Source: Comamonas sp. lk (lineage in GTDB: Bacteria > Pseudomonadota > Gammaproteobacteria > Burkholderiales > Burkholderiaceae_C). From it: DNA of 64,000 nucleotides. Below the pieces are notes generated by a model, which did not search any database, was not told where the DNA came from, and worked only from the letters and a program-made list of their open reading frames with translations. Position 1 is the stretch's first letter; the number at the start of each line of letters is the position of its first letter. The DNA is taken from assembly GCF_900564145.1 (NCBI RefSeq), contig NZ_UOOB01000001.1:186001-250000 (forward strand), read 5' to 3'. Below, piece by piece: positions 8,999-17,037 of this stretch. The position numbers and the translations under genes are program-made.

Positions 8999-9020
8999 AA
9001 GCGGTGCTGCGGCACCGCTT
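8999..9020 (+). promoter_or_regulatory. UNCG-loop hairpin in front of rsmA
   Basis: AAGCGGTGC (8999-9007) and GCACCGCTT (9012-9020) pair perfectly over 9 bp around the loop TGCG, closed by C-G, which fits the extra-stable UNCG tetraloop class. The stem ends four bases before the ATG at 9025, where a ribosome-binding site would normally be. No T run follows, so it is not an ordinary terminator. Confidence 0.65.
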
Positions 9021-9024
9021 TCTC

Positions 9025-9798
9025 ATGGCAATGAAACATATTCCCCGCAAGCGCTTTGGCCAGAACTTTCTGACCGACGGCGCCATCATTGACAGCATTG
9101 TCGACGCCATCAACCCCCAGGCGGGCGAGCCCGTGGTGGAAATCGGCCCCGGCCTGATGGCGCTGACCCAGCCCCTGGTCGAGCGCGTGGGCAAGCTCAC
9201 TGTGATCGAACTCGATCGCGATCTGGCCGCACGCCTGCGCCTGCGCTCCGATCTGGATGTGGTGGAGTCGGATGTGCTCAAGGTGGACTTTCGCGCCATC
9301 GCGGCACGCCTTGGCGTGGCCAAGCTGCGCGTGGTCGGCAACCTGCCCTACAACATCTCCAGCCCCATCTTGTTTCACCTGCTGGAGCAGGTGGATGTGG
9401 TGCAGGATCAGCACTTCATGCTGCAAAAAGAGGTGATTGATCGCATGGTGGCCGATGCCGGCACGGCCGCCTATGGCCGCCTGACGGTGATGCTGCAGTG
9501 GCGCTACGCCATGGAGAGCGTGCTCTTTGTGCCGCCCGGCAGCTTCAACCCACCGCCCAAGGTCGACAGCGCCGTAGTGCGCATGATTCCGCGCCAGACC
9601 CCGGCCCAGCTCGATGCCAAGCTGCTGGAGACCATGGTGCAGGTCGCTTTCAGCCAGCGCCGCAAGATTCTGCGCAACACCCTGGGCAAATGGCTGGACG
9701 AAAAAGGCTTCAGCGGCGAATTCGATCTGCAGCGACGCGCCGAAGAAGTACCCGTGGCCGAATACGAGGCGGTAGCTGCCCAGCTATCGCAAAAATAA
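9025..9798 (+). CDS. rsmA: 16S rRNA dimethyladenosine transferase RsmA (KsgA)
   Basis: 257 residues. [26 protein letters not shown] (SAM-binding motif I), VIELDRDLA and [15 protein letters not shown] (the catalytic NLPY motif) are diagnostic. The enzyme dimethylates the two adjacent adenines in helix 45 of 16S rRNA. ATG starts at 9025 and 9031 are both possible. Neither has a Shine-Dalgarno site, because the space is occupied by a stable hairpin. In many betaproteobacteria pdxA lies between surA and this gene; here it is absent and the gap is 100 bp. Confidence 0.95.
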   Translation: MAMKHIPRKRFGQNFLTDGAIIDSIVDAINPQAGEPVVEIGPGLMALTQPLVERVGKLTVIELDRDLAARLRLRSDLDVVESDVLKVDFRAIAARLGVAKLRVVGNLPYNISSPILFHLLEQVDVVQDQHFMLQKEVIDRMVADAGTAAYGRLTVMLQWRYAMESVLFVPPGSFNPPPKVDSAVVRMIPRQTPAQLDAKLLETMVQVAFSQRRKILRNTLGKWLDEKGFSGEFDLQRRAEEVPVAEYEAVAAQLSQK

Positions 9799-9799
9799 G

Positions 9800-9830
9800 A
9801 GCTGCAGGCGCTTGATACTCAAGCGTTTCA
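9800..9830 (+). repeat. Dispersed repeat copy
   Basis: AGCTGCAGGCGCTTGATACTCAAGCGT-type sequence directly after the rsmA stop codon; member of the AGCGCTTG/CAAGCGC intergenic family. Confidence 0.6.
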
Positions 9831-9847
9831 GATCTCATTCAATGCAA

Positions 9848-9872
9848 AACGCCCGCTAATCAAGCGGGCGTT
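9848..9872. terminator. Bidirectional terminator between rsmA and barstar gene
   Basis: AACGCCCGCT (9848-9857) and AGCGGGCGTT (9863-9872) form a perfect 10-bp stem with loop AATCA, sited between the convergent ends of rsmA and the barstar gene. Confidence 0.8.
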
Positions 9873-9897
9873 GCTATTAATGCTGCGTGCTTACGCG

Positions 9898-10452
9898 CTA
9901 CAGAAACGAGTAAAAGCAGCGAAAAGCCGTCTTGCGCTCGCCCCAGAACTCGGCCGTGTCGCGGAACACGTCCAGCAGCTGCTCGCGCGCCTCCTTGTCG
10001 AACTTGGGCGCCGTGGGAATCTGGTCCAGCACCACAATGAAGCCCGGCTGCTCGCCGGCCTTGTGGATGGGGTCCGTCATCACGTCATAGAGAGCATCGA
10101 AGTTCTTGCCGAAGTGCGCTGGCAGGTGGAATTGCGTGGCCAGCAGCTCCATGATGTCGGCCTTGCTCTGGGCATGAGCCAGGTTGGCATACAGAAAATG
10201 GGATCCCAGAGTCTCCGCGGCCTTTTGCAGATCGGGAATGCGATAGGCGCGAATGGACTGCACGATGTTCGGGCGAACATTGCGCAGCGGGGTTTCTGAG
10301 GCTTTACGAAGTGGCGTGTCCATCTCCGTGATTCTTTCTAAAAACATCAAAGCAGGTGGCAGATGGGGTACTGACGGCTGTTGTAAGTCAGAGGCGCGAC
10401 TCGCGTCAACGTCTTCCAGCCTCTCCAGACTAGCAGCAACGGAGGGGCTCAT
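9898..10452 (-). CDS. Barstar-family ribonuclease inhibitor with N-terminal extension
   Basis: 184 residues from the ATG at 10452, which overlaps the stop of the RNase gene as ATGA, indicating translational coupling. The C-terminal half holds the barstar-like core: IPDLQKAAETLGSHF, then HFGKNFDALYDVMTDP, matching the barstar helix that plugs the RNase active site. Barstar itself is about 90 residues, so the first 60-90 residues here are an extension of unknown role. A second ATG at 10320 would give 141 residues. The protein has no signal peptide, so it would stay in the cytoplasm and neutralise the RNase made beside it before export. Assignment to barstar is strong because of the partner gene. 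Confidence 0.85.
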   Translation of the reverse strand: MSPSVAASLERLEDVDASRASDLQQPSVPHLPPALMFLERITEMDTPLRKASETPLRNVRPNIVQSIRAYRIPDLQKAAETLGSHFLYANLAHAQSKADIMELLATQFHLPAHFGKNFDALYDVMTDPIHKAGEQPGFIVVLDQIPTAPKFDKEAREQLLDVFRDTAEFWGERKTAFRCFYSFL

Positions 10453-10868
10453 TCGACGATCTGCTGAAAACTGTTGTAATGATCGCCGGTGTAGAAGCAC
10501 GCATCGGGTCGCTGTGGCTGCTCGCCACCGCAGACTATGCGGCGTGCACCGCGATTCTTGGCCCCGGGCGTACGCACCGTGTACTCACGGTAATAGCCTC
10601 GGGATTGACGGGGAAGTATGCGCTCACGGTTACCAAAAACCGTGCCGTCCTTGTCGCTACTGAAAGGGCCGCCCTGCAGGATGCGGGCATAGGTGCTGCG
10701 GCCATCACGCGGCAAGTCGGCCAGGGCGATTGCCGCCAGGCCAGACTCCGCCGCCACGGGCTCTACAGCCTTGCGCGCCTGCGCAGCCGGGGAGGCCAAC
10801 ACAAAAGCAGCACCCAATACGAGTGCTAAACCGGTCTGGTACAGCTTGGCGGCAGTGGCCTTCAGCAT
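10449..10868 (-). CDS. Secreted guanyl-specific ribonuclease (barnase/RNase Sa-like)
   Basis: 139 residues with a signal peptide (roughly residues 1-31, ending SPAAQA). The mature enzyme shows LQGGPF and DGTVFGNRERILP, then GYYREYTVRTPG with the catalytic Glu95, GARRIVCGG with Arg109/110, and TGDHYNSF with catalytic His130. This is the N1/T1-type microbial RNase pattern. Cys113 and Cys124 can form a disulfide, consistent with export. Such enzymes cleave RNA 3' of guanosine. The gene is the first of a two-gene unit with its barstar inhibitor. AAGGTG precedes the ATG. Whether the role is nutritional or interbacterial killing is not visible here. Confidence 0.9.
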   Translation of the reverse strand: MLKATAAKLYQTGLALVLGAAFVLASPAAQARKAVEPVAAESGLAAIALADLPRDGRSTYARILQGGPFSSDKDGTVFGNRERILPRQSRGYYREYTVRTPGAKNRGARRIVCGGEQPQRPDACFYTGDHYNSFQQIVE

Positions 10869-10981
10869 TCAAAACACCTTTCAGAATCTCAGGGAAGGCC
10901 TGAAATTTCGACCCGTAAGTGTGACGGATAGCCCTCAAAAATGCAAGTTATGCCCAAATTTTAAGCAAAACTCCATGTGAT

Positions 10982-11016
10982 GCCAGCCCGGCAGCCGCAA
11001 GGCTTGCCGGGCTGGC
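10982..11016. terminator. GC-rich hairpin downstream of maeB
   Basis: GCCAGCCCGGCA (10982-10993) and TGCCGGGCTGGC (11005-11016) form a 12-bp stem just past the maeB stop. No T run follows on the minus strand, so termination would be weak or factor-assisted. Confidence 0.5.
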
Positions 11017-11037
11017 CTTGAGAGAGGCGGGTCGCTC

Positions 11038-13347
11038 TCAGCGACCGACGTTGGCATCCGCCACGGTCAGGGCCGTCATGTTCACAATGCGGCGCACCGT
11101 GGTGCTGGGAGTCAGCACGTGCACGGGCTTGGCCGCACCCAACAGGACCGGGCCGACCGCAATGCCGCCGCCCGCCGCCTGCTTGAGCAGGTTGTAGCTG
11201 ATGTTGGCCGCATCGATATTGGGCGAGACCAGCAAGTTGGCATCACCGAGCAGCGTGCTGTTGGGCATGAGCTTGGCGCGGGCCTTGCCGTCCAGGGCCA
11301 CATCGCCGTGCATTTCGCCATCCACTTCCAGCCAGGGTGCCTGCTCGCGCAGCAGTTCCAGGGTCCGGCGCATCTTGATGGCGCTGGGCTGGTTGCTGGA
11401 GCCGAAGTTGGAGTGGCTCAGCAGCGCGGCCTTGGGCTTGATACCGAAGCGCATCATTTCCTCGGCGGCCATGATGGTGATCTCGGCCAGTTGCTCGGCG
11501 GTCGGGTCGTAGTTGACGTGGGTGTCCACCAGGAAGACCTGGCGCTCGGGCAGCAGCAGACCGTTCATGCAGGCATAGGTGGTCACGCCGCTGCGGCGGC
11601 CGATGACCTGATCGATATAGTTCAGGTGCACATTGGTGTTGTTCCAGGTGCCACAGATCAGGCCATCGACCTCGCCCTTGTGCAGCAGCATGGAGCCGAT
11701 CAGCGTCAGGCGGCGGCGCATCTCGATCTTGGCGATCGGAGCGGTAATGCCCTTGCGCTCCGTCATGCGGTGGTAGCTCTGCCAGAAGTCGCGGTAGCGC
11801 TCGTCATGCTCGACGTTGACCACATCGTAGTCGCGCCCTTCCTGCAGACGCAGGCCGAACTTCTCTACACGCTGGGCAATGATGCCGGGGCGACCGATCA
11901 GCGTGGGGCGGGCAATGCGCTCGTCCACCACGATTTGCGCAGCGCGCAAGATGCGCTCTTCCTCGCCTTCGGCGTAGGCAATGCGCTTCTTGGACGCCTT
12001 CTTGGCGGCCATGACGATGGGCTTCATCATGGTGCCGGAAGCGTAGACAAAGGTCTTCAGATGCTCGCGGTAGGCATCCATGTCCTCGATGGGGCGCTTG
12101 GCCACACCGGCAGCAGCCGCAGCCTCGGCCACGGCAGGCGCCACGATCAGCATCAGGCGCGGATCGAAGGGCTTGGGAATCAGGTACTCGGGGCCGAAGC
12201 TCAGCTCTTCGCCCACATAGGCGGCTGCCACTTCTTCGCTCTGCTCGGCCTGTGCCAGCGCGGCAATCGCGTGCACGCAGGCAATTTCCATCGAGGTGGT
12301 GATGGTGGTGGCACCGCAATCGAGCGCACCGCGGAAGATATAGGGGAAGCACAGGACGTTGTTGACCTGGTTCGGGTAGTCCGTGCGGCCCGTGGCGATG
12401 ATGGCATCGTCGCGCACTGCCTTTACATCTTCGGGAATGATTTCAGGGTTGGGATTGGCCAGGGCGAAGATGATGGGCTTGGCCGCCATCTTCTTGACCA
12501 TGTCTTGCTTGAGCACATTGCCCGCCGACAGACCCAGGAAGGCGTCGGCACCTTCAATCACTTCACCCAGGGTGCGCAGCGGAGTGTTCTGGGCAAACAG
12601 CGCCTTGTCCGGATCCATCAGCTCGGTACGGCCTTCGTAGACCACACCGGCGATATCGGTCACAAACACGTTTTCGCGCTTCAGGCCCACTTCCAGCAGC
12701 AGATTCAGGCAGGCCAGGGCAGCAGCACCTGCGCCCGAGGACACCAGCTTGATCTCCTCGATCTTCTTGCCCGCCACCTTCAGCGCGTTGACCATGGCGG
12801 CCGCCACGGTGATGGCCGTGCCGTGCTGGTCGTCGTGGAAGACGGGAATATTCATGCGCTTGCGCAGCTCGCGCTCGACGAAGAAGCACTCGGGCGCCTT
12901 GATGTCCTCAAGATTGATAGCGCCAAACGTAGGTTCCAGCGCGGCAATCACGTCCACCAGCTTTTGCGGGTCTTTTTCATCGATTTCGATGTCGAACACA
13001 TCGACGCCGGCGAACTTCTTGAACAGAACGCCCTTGCCTTCCATCACCGGCTTGGAAGCCAGCGCGCCGATGTCGCCCAGACCCAACACGGCTGTGCCGT
13101 TGGAGATCACGCCGACCAGGTTGCCGCGGCTGGTGTACTTGTAGGCAGCAGCAGGGTCCTTGACGATTTCTTCACAGGGAGCGGCCACACCGGGCGAATA
13201 AGCCAAAGCCAGATCGTGCTGGTTGGCCATGGGCTTGGTCGCCATGATCGCCACCTTGCCGGGCTTGGGGAACTCGTGATATTCCAGTGCAGACTGGCGC
13301 AGCAGCGCGCGCTTATCAATCGATGTAATTGGCTTGGTGTCGGACAT
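11038..13347 (-). CDS. maeB: NADP-dependent malic enzyme with phosphotransacetylase-like domain
   Basis: 769 residues from the ATG at 13347, chosen because GGAG lies 8 bases upstream; longer in-frame starts lack this. Residues ~20-420 form the malic enzyme domain: YSPGVAAPC, GDIGALASKPVMEGK, FHDDQHGTA (metal site), and the NAD(P)-binding LVSSGAGAAALACLN. Residues ~440-760 resemble phosphate acetyltransferase (EGEEERILRAA to GPVLLGAAKPVHVL). In MaeB-type enzymes that domain is not catalytic but senses acetyl-CoA. The reaction is oxidative decarboxylation of malate to pyruvate, giving NADPH. The gene stands alone between the RNase pair and the aminotransferase. Confidence 0.95.
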   Translation of the reverse strand: MSDTKPITSIDKRALLRQSALEYHEFPKPGKVAIMATKPMANQHDLALAYSPGVAAPCEEIVKDPAAAYKYTSRGNLVGVISNGTAVLGLGDIGALASKPVMEGKGVLFKKFAGVDVFDIEIDEKDPQKLVDVIAALEPTFGAINLEDIKAPECFFVERELRKRMNIPVFHDDQHGTAITVAAAMVNALKVAGKKIEEIKLVSSGAGAAALACLNLLLEVGLKRENVFVTDIAGVVYEGRTELMDPDKALFAQNTPLRTLGEVIEGADAFLGLSAGNVLKQDMVKKMAAKPIIFALANPNPEIIPEDVKAVRDDAIIATGRTDYPNQVNNVLCFPYIFRGALDCGATTITTSMEIACVHAIAALAQAEQSEEVAAAYVGEELSFGPEYLIPKPFDPRLMLIVAPAVAEAAAAAGVAKRPIEDMDAYREHLKTFVYASGTMMKPIVMAAKKASKKRIAYAEGEEERILRAAQIVVDERIARPTLIGRPGIIAQRVEKFGLRLQEGRDYDVVNVEHDERYRDFWQSYHRMTERKGITAPIAKIEMRRRLTLIGSMLLHKGEVDGLICGTWNNTNVHLNYIDQVIGRRSGVTTYACMNGLLLPERQVFLVDTHVNYDPTAEQLAEITIMAAEEMMRFGIKPKAALLSHSNFGSSNQPSAIKMRRTLELLREQAPWLEVDGEMHGDVALDGKARAKLMPNSTLLGDANLLVSPNIDAANISYNLLKQAAGGGIAVGPVLLGAAKPVHVLTPSTTVRRIVNMTALTVADANVGR

Positions 13348-13622
13348 CAGCAGTCTCCAGCTCGCAAAGTAAGCCATCCGCAGTGAGGGCTCTCTCTGGC
13401 CTGACGGCCCAGCCCTTCTCAGCGCGCGGATGATAGGTCTCGAATCGGCCATTGTAGGCCGAGTGCTATCAAAAAAAGAGGCGTAACAGTACACCGCTGC
13501 GGGTCAAACTGCTGTGACTTGTAGGCGAAAGAAAAAGCTGCTCATTTCCACTGCGCCAGCCGGGTGCGGCGATGCTGCCCAAGGCCTTGATGATCTGGCC
13601 TGGGCAGATGGGTCAGGCGCGC

Positions 13623-14996
13623 TCAGTCCGTGGCCTGCAAGGCGTCGCCCAGAGCATTGACCAGACGCTCGATCTCGGCTTTTTCGCTGATGAAGGGCGG
13701 AGCCAGCTGAATCGTGTCGCCGCCATAGCGCACATAAAACCCGGCATCCCAGCACTTCATCGCAATCTCATAAGGGCGCTTGGCCGGCTCGCCGGGAAGC
13801 GGCGCAATGCTCAGCCCCGCCGCCAGCCCGATATTGCGGATGTCCAGCACATGTTTTGCCCCCTGCAAGCTGTGCACGGCCTGTTCGAAAAACGGGGCCA
13901 TGGCCTTCACACGGCCCGGCCCGTCTTCCTGCTCCAGCAGCTCCAGCGCCGCCAGCCCGGCAGCGCAAGCCACGGGGTGAGCCGAATAGGTATAGCCATG
14001 GGCAAATTCCAGCATGTATTCGGGCCCTCCGGCCGCCATGAAGCTGTGATAAATCTCGCCCGTCACCACGCAGGCCCCCAGCGGCTGGGTTCCGTTGGTT
14101 ACCTGCTTGGCGATGTTCAGGATGTCGGGCGTCACGCCAAAGGCCTCGGCCGCCGTCATGGCACCGACACGGCCAAAGCCGGTGATGACTTCGTCAAAAA
14201 TCAGCAAGATGCCGTGCTGGGTGCAAATCTCGCGCAGCCGCTGCAGATAGCCGGCCGGCGGTATCACCACACCGCCCGAGCCCGACATGGGCTCGACGAT
14301 GACCGCGGCGATATTGCTGGCGTCATGCAGGGCGATGATGTCCAGCAGCCGGTCGGCCAGCGCGCGGCCGTCGCTGTGGGCTATGGTTTGCGGCATGCCT
14401 TTGCAAAACGAGCCGGGCGGAGGCTGGGTATGGGGCAGGTGATCGGCCTCCACGCCCTGACCGAAGGACTTGCGGTTGCCCGACATGCCGCCCACGGAAA
14501 TGCCGCCGAAATTCACGCCGTGATAGCCTTTTTCGCGACCTATCAAACGGGTTTTGCTGCCCTGCCCTTTGGCCCGCCAGTAGGCACGTGCCATCTTCAG
14601 CGAGGTGTCCGCCGCTTCCGAGCCCGAGCCGGTAAAAAACACATGCGACAACCCCTCAGGCATCAGGCTCTTGATCTTGTTGGCCAACGCAAACGCCGCC
14701 GGGTGGCCGAACTGGAAGGCCGGTGCGTAATCGAGCTGCAGCGCGGCCTTGCCCACGGCCTCGGCAATCTCGCGCCGACCATGACCCAGGCCGGAACACC
14801 ACAGACCCGAGAGTCCGTCGAAAATCCTGCGCCCGTCGGCATCGGTGAAATATGCCCCCTGCGCGCCGGTGATCATGCGCGGGTTGGCCTTGAAGTTGCG
14901 GTTGCCGGTGAAGGGCATCCAGTGGGCTTCCAGCCACTGCGCATCCCGGCGCACTTCGGTATGGGAGGTCTCGGGTCGGGCGTCGGCAAACGGCAT
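13623..14996 (-). CDS. Class III omega-amino acid:pyruvate aminotransferase
   Basis: 457 residues; the ATG at 14996 has AGGAG 6 bases upstream. HWMPFTGNRNFKANPRMI at the N-terminus and FDGLSGLWC are typical of the beta-alanine:pyruvate transaminase branch. PLP-binding features are GSEAADTSLK, the aspartate in LLIFDEVITGFGR, and the Schiff-base lysine in NIAKQVTNG. The enzyme transfers the amino group of beta-alanine or other omega-amino acids to pyruvate. The substrate range is inferred from family similarity. The promoter region upstream is the AT-rich gap with a DnaA box. An imperfect hairpin (about 13576-13606) lies just beyond the stop. Confidence 0.88.
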   Translation of the reverse strand: MPFADARPETSHTEVRRDAQWLEAHWMPFTGNRNFKANPRMITGAQGAYFTDADGRRIFDGLSGLWCSGLGHGRREIAEAVGKAALQLDYAPAFQFGHPAAFALANKIKSLMPEGLSHVFFTGSGSEAADTSLKMARAYWRAKGQGSKTRLIGREKGYHGVNFGGISVGGMSGNRKSFGQGVEADHLPHTQPPPGSFCKGMPQTIAHSDGRALADRLLDIIALHDASNIAAVIVEPMSGSGGVVIPPAGYLQRLREICTQHGILLIFDEVITGFGRVGAMTAAEAFGVTPDILNIAKQVTNGTQPLGACVVTGEIYHSFMAAGGPEYMLEFAHGYTYSAHPVACAAGLAALELLEQEDGPGRVKAMAPFFEQAVHSLQGAKHVLDIRNIGLAAGLSIAPLPGEPAKRPYEIAMKCWDAGFYVRYGGDTIQLAPPFISEKAEIERLVNALGDALQATD

Positions 14997-15302
14997 GGAA
15001 ACTCCTGGGCTCAACAAGCGCCCCATGTTGCCCTGCCAACCCGGTTTGCGAAATAGCCGCAAACCCATGGCTGCTGCCTGTCACGACCCCCTTTCACCTA
15101 TAAATTCTTAGTTATCCACAGATAAAACCAAACAACAAACAAAACACCAACAATCAAATAACAGGACTGTTAACAACATTTGATGAACATCTTCTTTTCA
15201 AAGAAGAATCAACAGAAATTCATCACAAGATAAGAAAATATATTCAACAGGTTTTTAAAAAGCTTTTACTCATATTTATCAACATAAATTACACAGCATG
15301 TA
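14997..15302. other. AT-rich intergenic region with DnaA box
   Basis: This 306-bp gap holds no convincing gene. From about 15100 it is strikingly AT-rich against a GC-rich chromosome. It has a perfect DnaA box TTATCCACA at 15112-15120 and a near match TTATCAACA at 15276-15284. A core at 15199-15236 resembles one at 62052-62086 upstream of dinG. It also serves as the upstream region of the aminotransferase gene. Confidence 0.7.
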
Positions 15303-15380
15303 TCAGCTGCCGTGGCCGCCGCAGTCGGCCCATGCGGCCAGGGTCTGCAACAGCCACGGACCAAAGTGTTCAAAGCGCAT
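15303..15380 (-). CDS. Small 25-residue ORF behind DUF2061 gene
   Basis: ATG at 15380, TGA at 15303-15305; it encodes MRFEHFGPWLLQ followed by TLAAWADCGGHGS. A perfect AGGAGG lies 5 bases before the ATG, inside the 11 bases that separate it from the DUF2061 stop, so translation as the second gene of a two-gene unit is credible. The peptide has a hydrophobic, Trp-rich middle and a Cys/His/Gly tail (DCGGHGS). I recognise no family. Too short for homology to be judged by eye; conservation of the reading frame next to DUF2061 in relatives would settle it. Confidence 0.5.
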   Translation of the reverse strand: MRFEHFGPWLLQTLAAWADCGGHGS

Positions 15381-15391
15381 CACCGCCTCCT

Positions 15392-15646
15392 TCAAGCCGC
15401 GCCGGCCGCCAGTTGGCCTTCGTTTTTATCGCGTTTTTTCAGACCGCGATCCCAGGCTTTCTCGTGAAAGAAAAACGCCACCGCCTGAACCGTAGGTTCC
15501 AGCAGACTCAGTGTCAGCGATGCCCACAGATTGCCGGTGACGGCATAGGCCACGCAGGCGGCCACCACCACGTGAATGCAGTAATAGCTGCCCGTCTTGG
15601 CCAGCGTGGTCTGGTGGGTGCGCAAGGTGTTGGTCAATCGTGTCAT
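15392..15646 (-). CDS. DUF2061 small membrane protein
   Basis: 84 residues. LAKTGSYYCIHVVVAACVAYAVTGNLWASLTLSLLEPTVQAVAFFFHEKAWDR has the DUF2061 layout: an amphipathic start, two membrane segments (about residues 22-40 and 44-62), then the conserved HEKxWDR end (described here by its key residues). Members are small inner-membrane proteins of unknown role. A good Fur-box match overlaps the likely promoter spacer 56 bp upstream, so iron-dependent repression is inferred. A 25-codon ORF with a perfect Shine-Dalgarno site follows. Confidence 0.8.
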   Translation of the reverse strand: MTRLTNTLRTHQTTLAKTGSYYCIHVVVAACVAYAVTGNLWASLTLSLLEPTVQAVAFFFHEKAWDRGLKKRDKNEGQLAAGAA

Positions 15647-15701
15647 GGAGGCCCTTTCTGATAGCAGTTTCCTTGATGGTAGGTGGACGCTATATATTTC
15701 T

Positions 15702-15720
15702 CCAATTGAGAATCATTACC
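15702..15720. promoter_or_regulatory. Putative Fur box
   Basis: CCAATTGAGAATCATTACC matches 14 of 19 positions of the consensus GATAATGATAATCATTATC. On the minus strand it falls between a weak -35-like hexamer and a TATATA -10 (15691-15696), the usual position for repression of the DUF2061 gene. The plus-strand GNAT gene begins 136 bp away on the other side. Confidence 0.6.
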
Positions 15721-15855
15721 ATCGCGATAGTCAACAAAGCCGCAGCGCCCGGCTTTGCCGCGCAAGCTTGCTAAGCTGGGGCAGAGAAATACAAGGCAAA
15801 CAAGCCTTCGGCGCTTATCCCAAAAGCGTGACCAGCTATCCATCTTGAAAATCAA

Positions 15856-16398
15856 ATGTCGGCAAGCCACAAGTCATCCAAGCCGCCAGCAGCTCTGTCC
15901 ATGCGCCCTCTTATTGCTGCAGATATCGACGCCGTGATGCGCATACAACGGCAGTGCTATGGCGAGCATTTTGCGGAGCCGCGCGCCGTGTTCTTGCGCC
16001 GCCTGCAAACGGCTTGGCACTGCTCCTGGGCTGCCGTGCGCGGCGATGAGGTGATTGCCTATCTGGCAGCCTACTGGTCGCGTCCCGGGGCCATCACGCC
16101 GCTGAACGGCGACTTTGCCGAGTACCAAGACGCCAGCGTGCTCTATCTGCATGACATGGCCGTCTCGCCCACCGCAGCAGGCCAGGGCGCGGCAGGGCGG
16201 CTATTGGCGGCCGTGTATCAGCAGGCCCGGCAACGCAACATCAGGCAGGCGGCCCTGGTGTCAGTTCAGGGCTCACAGGCTTATTGGGAACGTCAAGGCT
16301 TTCGCGCCACACAGGTGACAGATGCGGCACAGCAACAACATCTGGCCACCTACGGAGAGGGTGCGCTGTACATGGTAGGAAATATCCTACATCTCTGA
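15856..16398 (+). CDS. GNAT family N-acetyltransferase
   Basis: 180 residues. The GNAT core is clear: IAADIDAVMRIQRQCYG at the N-terminus, LYLHDMAVSPTAAGQGAAGRLL as motif A with the acetyl-CoA loop (GQGAAG), and ALVSVQGSQAYWERQGF as motif B. Such enzymes acetylate an amino group on a small molecule or protein; the acceptor is not predictable. The stop codon is 17 bp before the NUDIX gene start, so the two are probably cotranscribed. It faces away from the DUF2061 gene across a Fur-box-containing gap. Confidence 0.85.
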   Translation: MSASHKSSKPPAALSMRPLIAADIDAVMRIQRQCYGEHFAEPRAVFLRRLQTAWHCSWAAVRGDEVIAYLAAYWSRPGAITPLNGDFAEYQDASVLYLHDMAVSPTAAGQGAAGRLLAAVYQQARQRNIRQAALVSVQGSQAYWERQGFRATQVTDAAQQQHLATYGEGALYMVGNILHL

Positions 16399-16415
16399 CA
16401 GACGAGATTGGGATA

Positions 16416-16976
16416 ATGCCCGCCATGCCCAATCGCTGGAAACCCAATGTCACTGTGTCGGCCATCATCGAGCGCGATGGCCGCTTTTTAATGGTGGAAG
16501 AAAACACGGCGGATGGACTGCGTCTGAACACGCCTGCCGGTCACCTGGACCCCGCTGAAACCCCAATCGAAGCCTGCGTGCGCGAGGTGATGGAGGAGAC
16601 CGCATACAGCTTCACGCCCCAGTCGCTGGTCGGCATCTACATGAACCGTTTCGTGCGCACGCGTACCGGTGCCGACATCACCTATATGCGCTTTGCCTTT
16701 ACCGGCCTGCTGGGCCAGCACCATGCCGAACGTCTGCTCGATGACGGCATTGTGCGCAGCGTCTGGCTGACGCTGGACGAGCTCAAGGCCAGCGCCCATC
16801 TGCACCGCAGCCCCATCGTGCTGCAGTCGATTGGCGACTATCTGGCAGGCCAGCGCTTTGATATCAGCCTGATCCAGGCAGACCCCAGCATCTACAGCGC
16901 CCCGGCACCCACACAGCCCGTGCCAGGCAATGCACCGGCCACGCTGGACGAGGTTCTCGCCCACGATCCCGCCTGA
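16416..16976 (+). CDS. NUDIX hydrolase, NudJ-like
   Basis: 186 residues; ATG at 16416, with a second ATG at 16425. WKPNVTVSAIIERDGRFLMVEE leads into a complete Nudix box, key residues G-x5-E-x7-R-E-x-x-E-E-x-G/A-x, here from GHLDPAETPIEACVREV to MEETAY (residues ~47-70). NudJ-type enzymes hydrolyse nucleoside tri- and diphosphates or thiamine pyrophosphate intermediates. The C-terminal 30 residues are Pro/Ala-rich and variable. Cotranscription with the upstream GNAT gene is likely. The gene ends at a dispersed repeat shared with the convergent desaturase-like gene. Confidence 0.85.
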   Translation: MPAMPNRWKPNVTVSAIIERDGRFLMVEENTADGLRLNTPAGHLDPAETPIEACVREVMEETAYSFTPQSLVGIYMNRFVRTRTGADITYMRFAFTGLLGQHHAERLLDDGIVRSVWLTLDELKASAHLHRSPIVLQSIGDYLAGQRFDISLIQADPSIYSAPAPTQPVPGNAPATLDEVLAHDPA

Positions 16977-16985
16977 AGCAAAACC

Positions 16986-17021
16986 GGCTGCAGCGCTTGA
17001 TGTTCAAGCGCCAGCAGCTAT
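16986..17021 (+). repeat. Dispersed repeat copy, best example
   Basis: GGCTGCAGCGCTTGATGTTC followed by AAGCGCCAGCAGCTAT. The arms GCGCTTGA/TCAAGCGC form a hairpin. It lies between convergent genes and probably terminates both. Confidence 0.75.
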
Positions 17022-17037
17022 GTTTTCAGGAAAACAC

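Noticed and set aside
11119..13386. 755-codon plus-strand open frame opposite maeB
   Set aside because: The composition is Gly/His/Gln/Val-rich with no domain, typical of the antisense frame of a high-GC gene; the minus-strand malic enzyme is unambiguous.
13348..13500. Riboswitch in the maeB leader
   Set aside because: A few GC-rich stems exist, but no known riboswitch core sequence could be recognised.
13570..13610. Terminator for the aminotransferase gene
   Set aside because: The stem GCCCAAGGCC/GGCCTGGGC has a bulge and no T run, so support is too weak to list separately.
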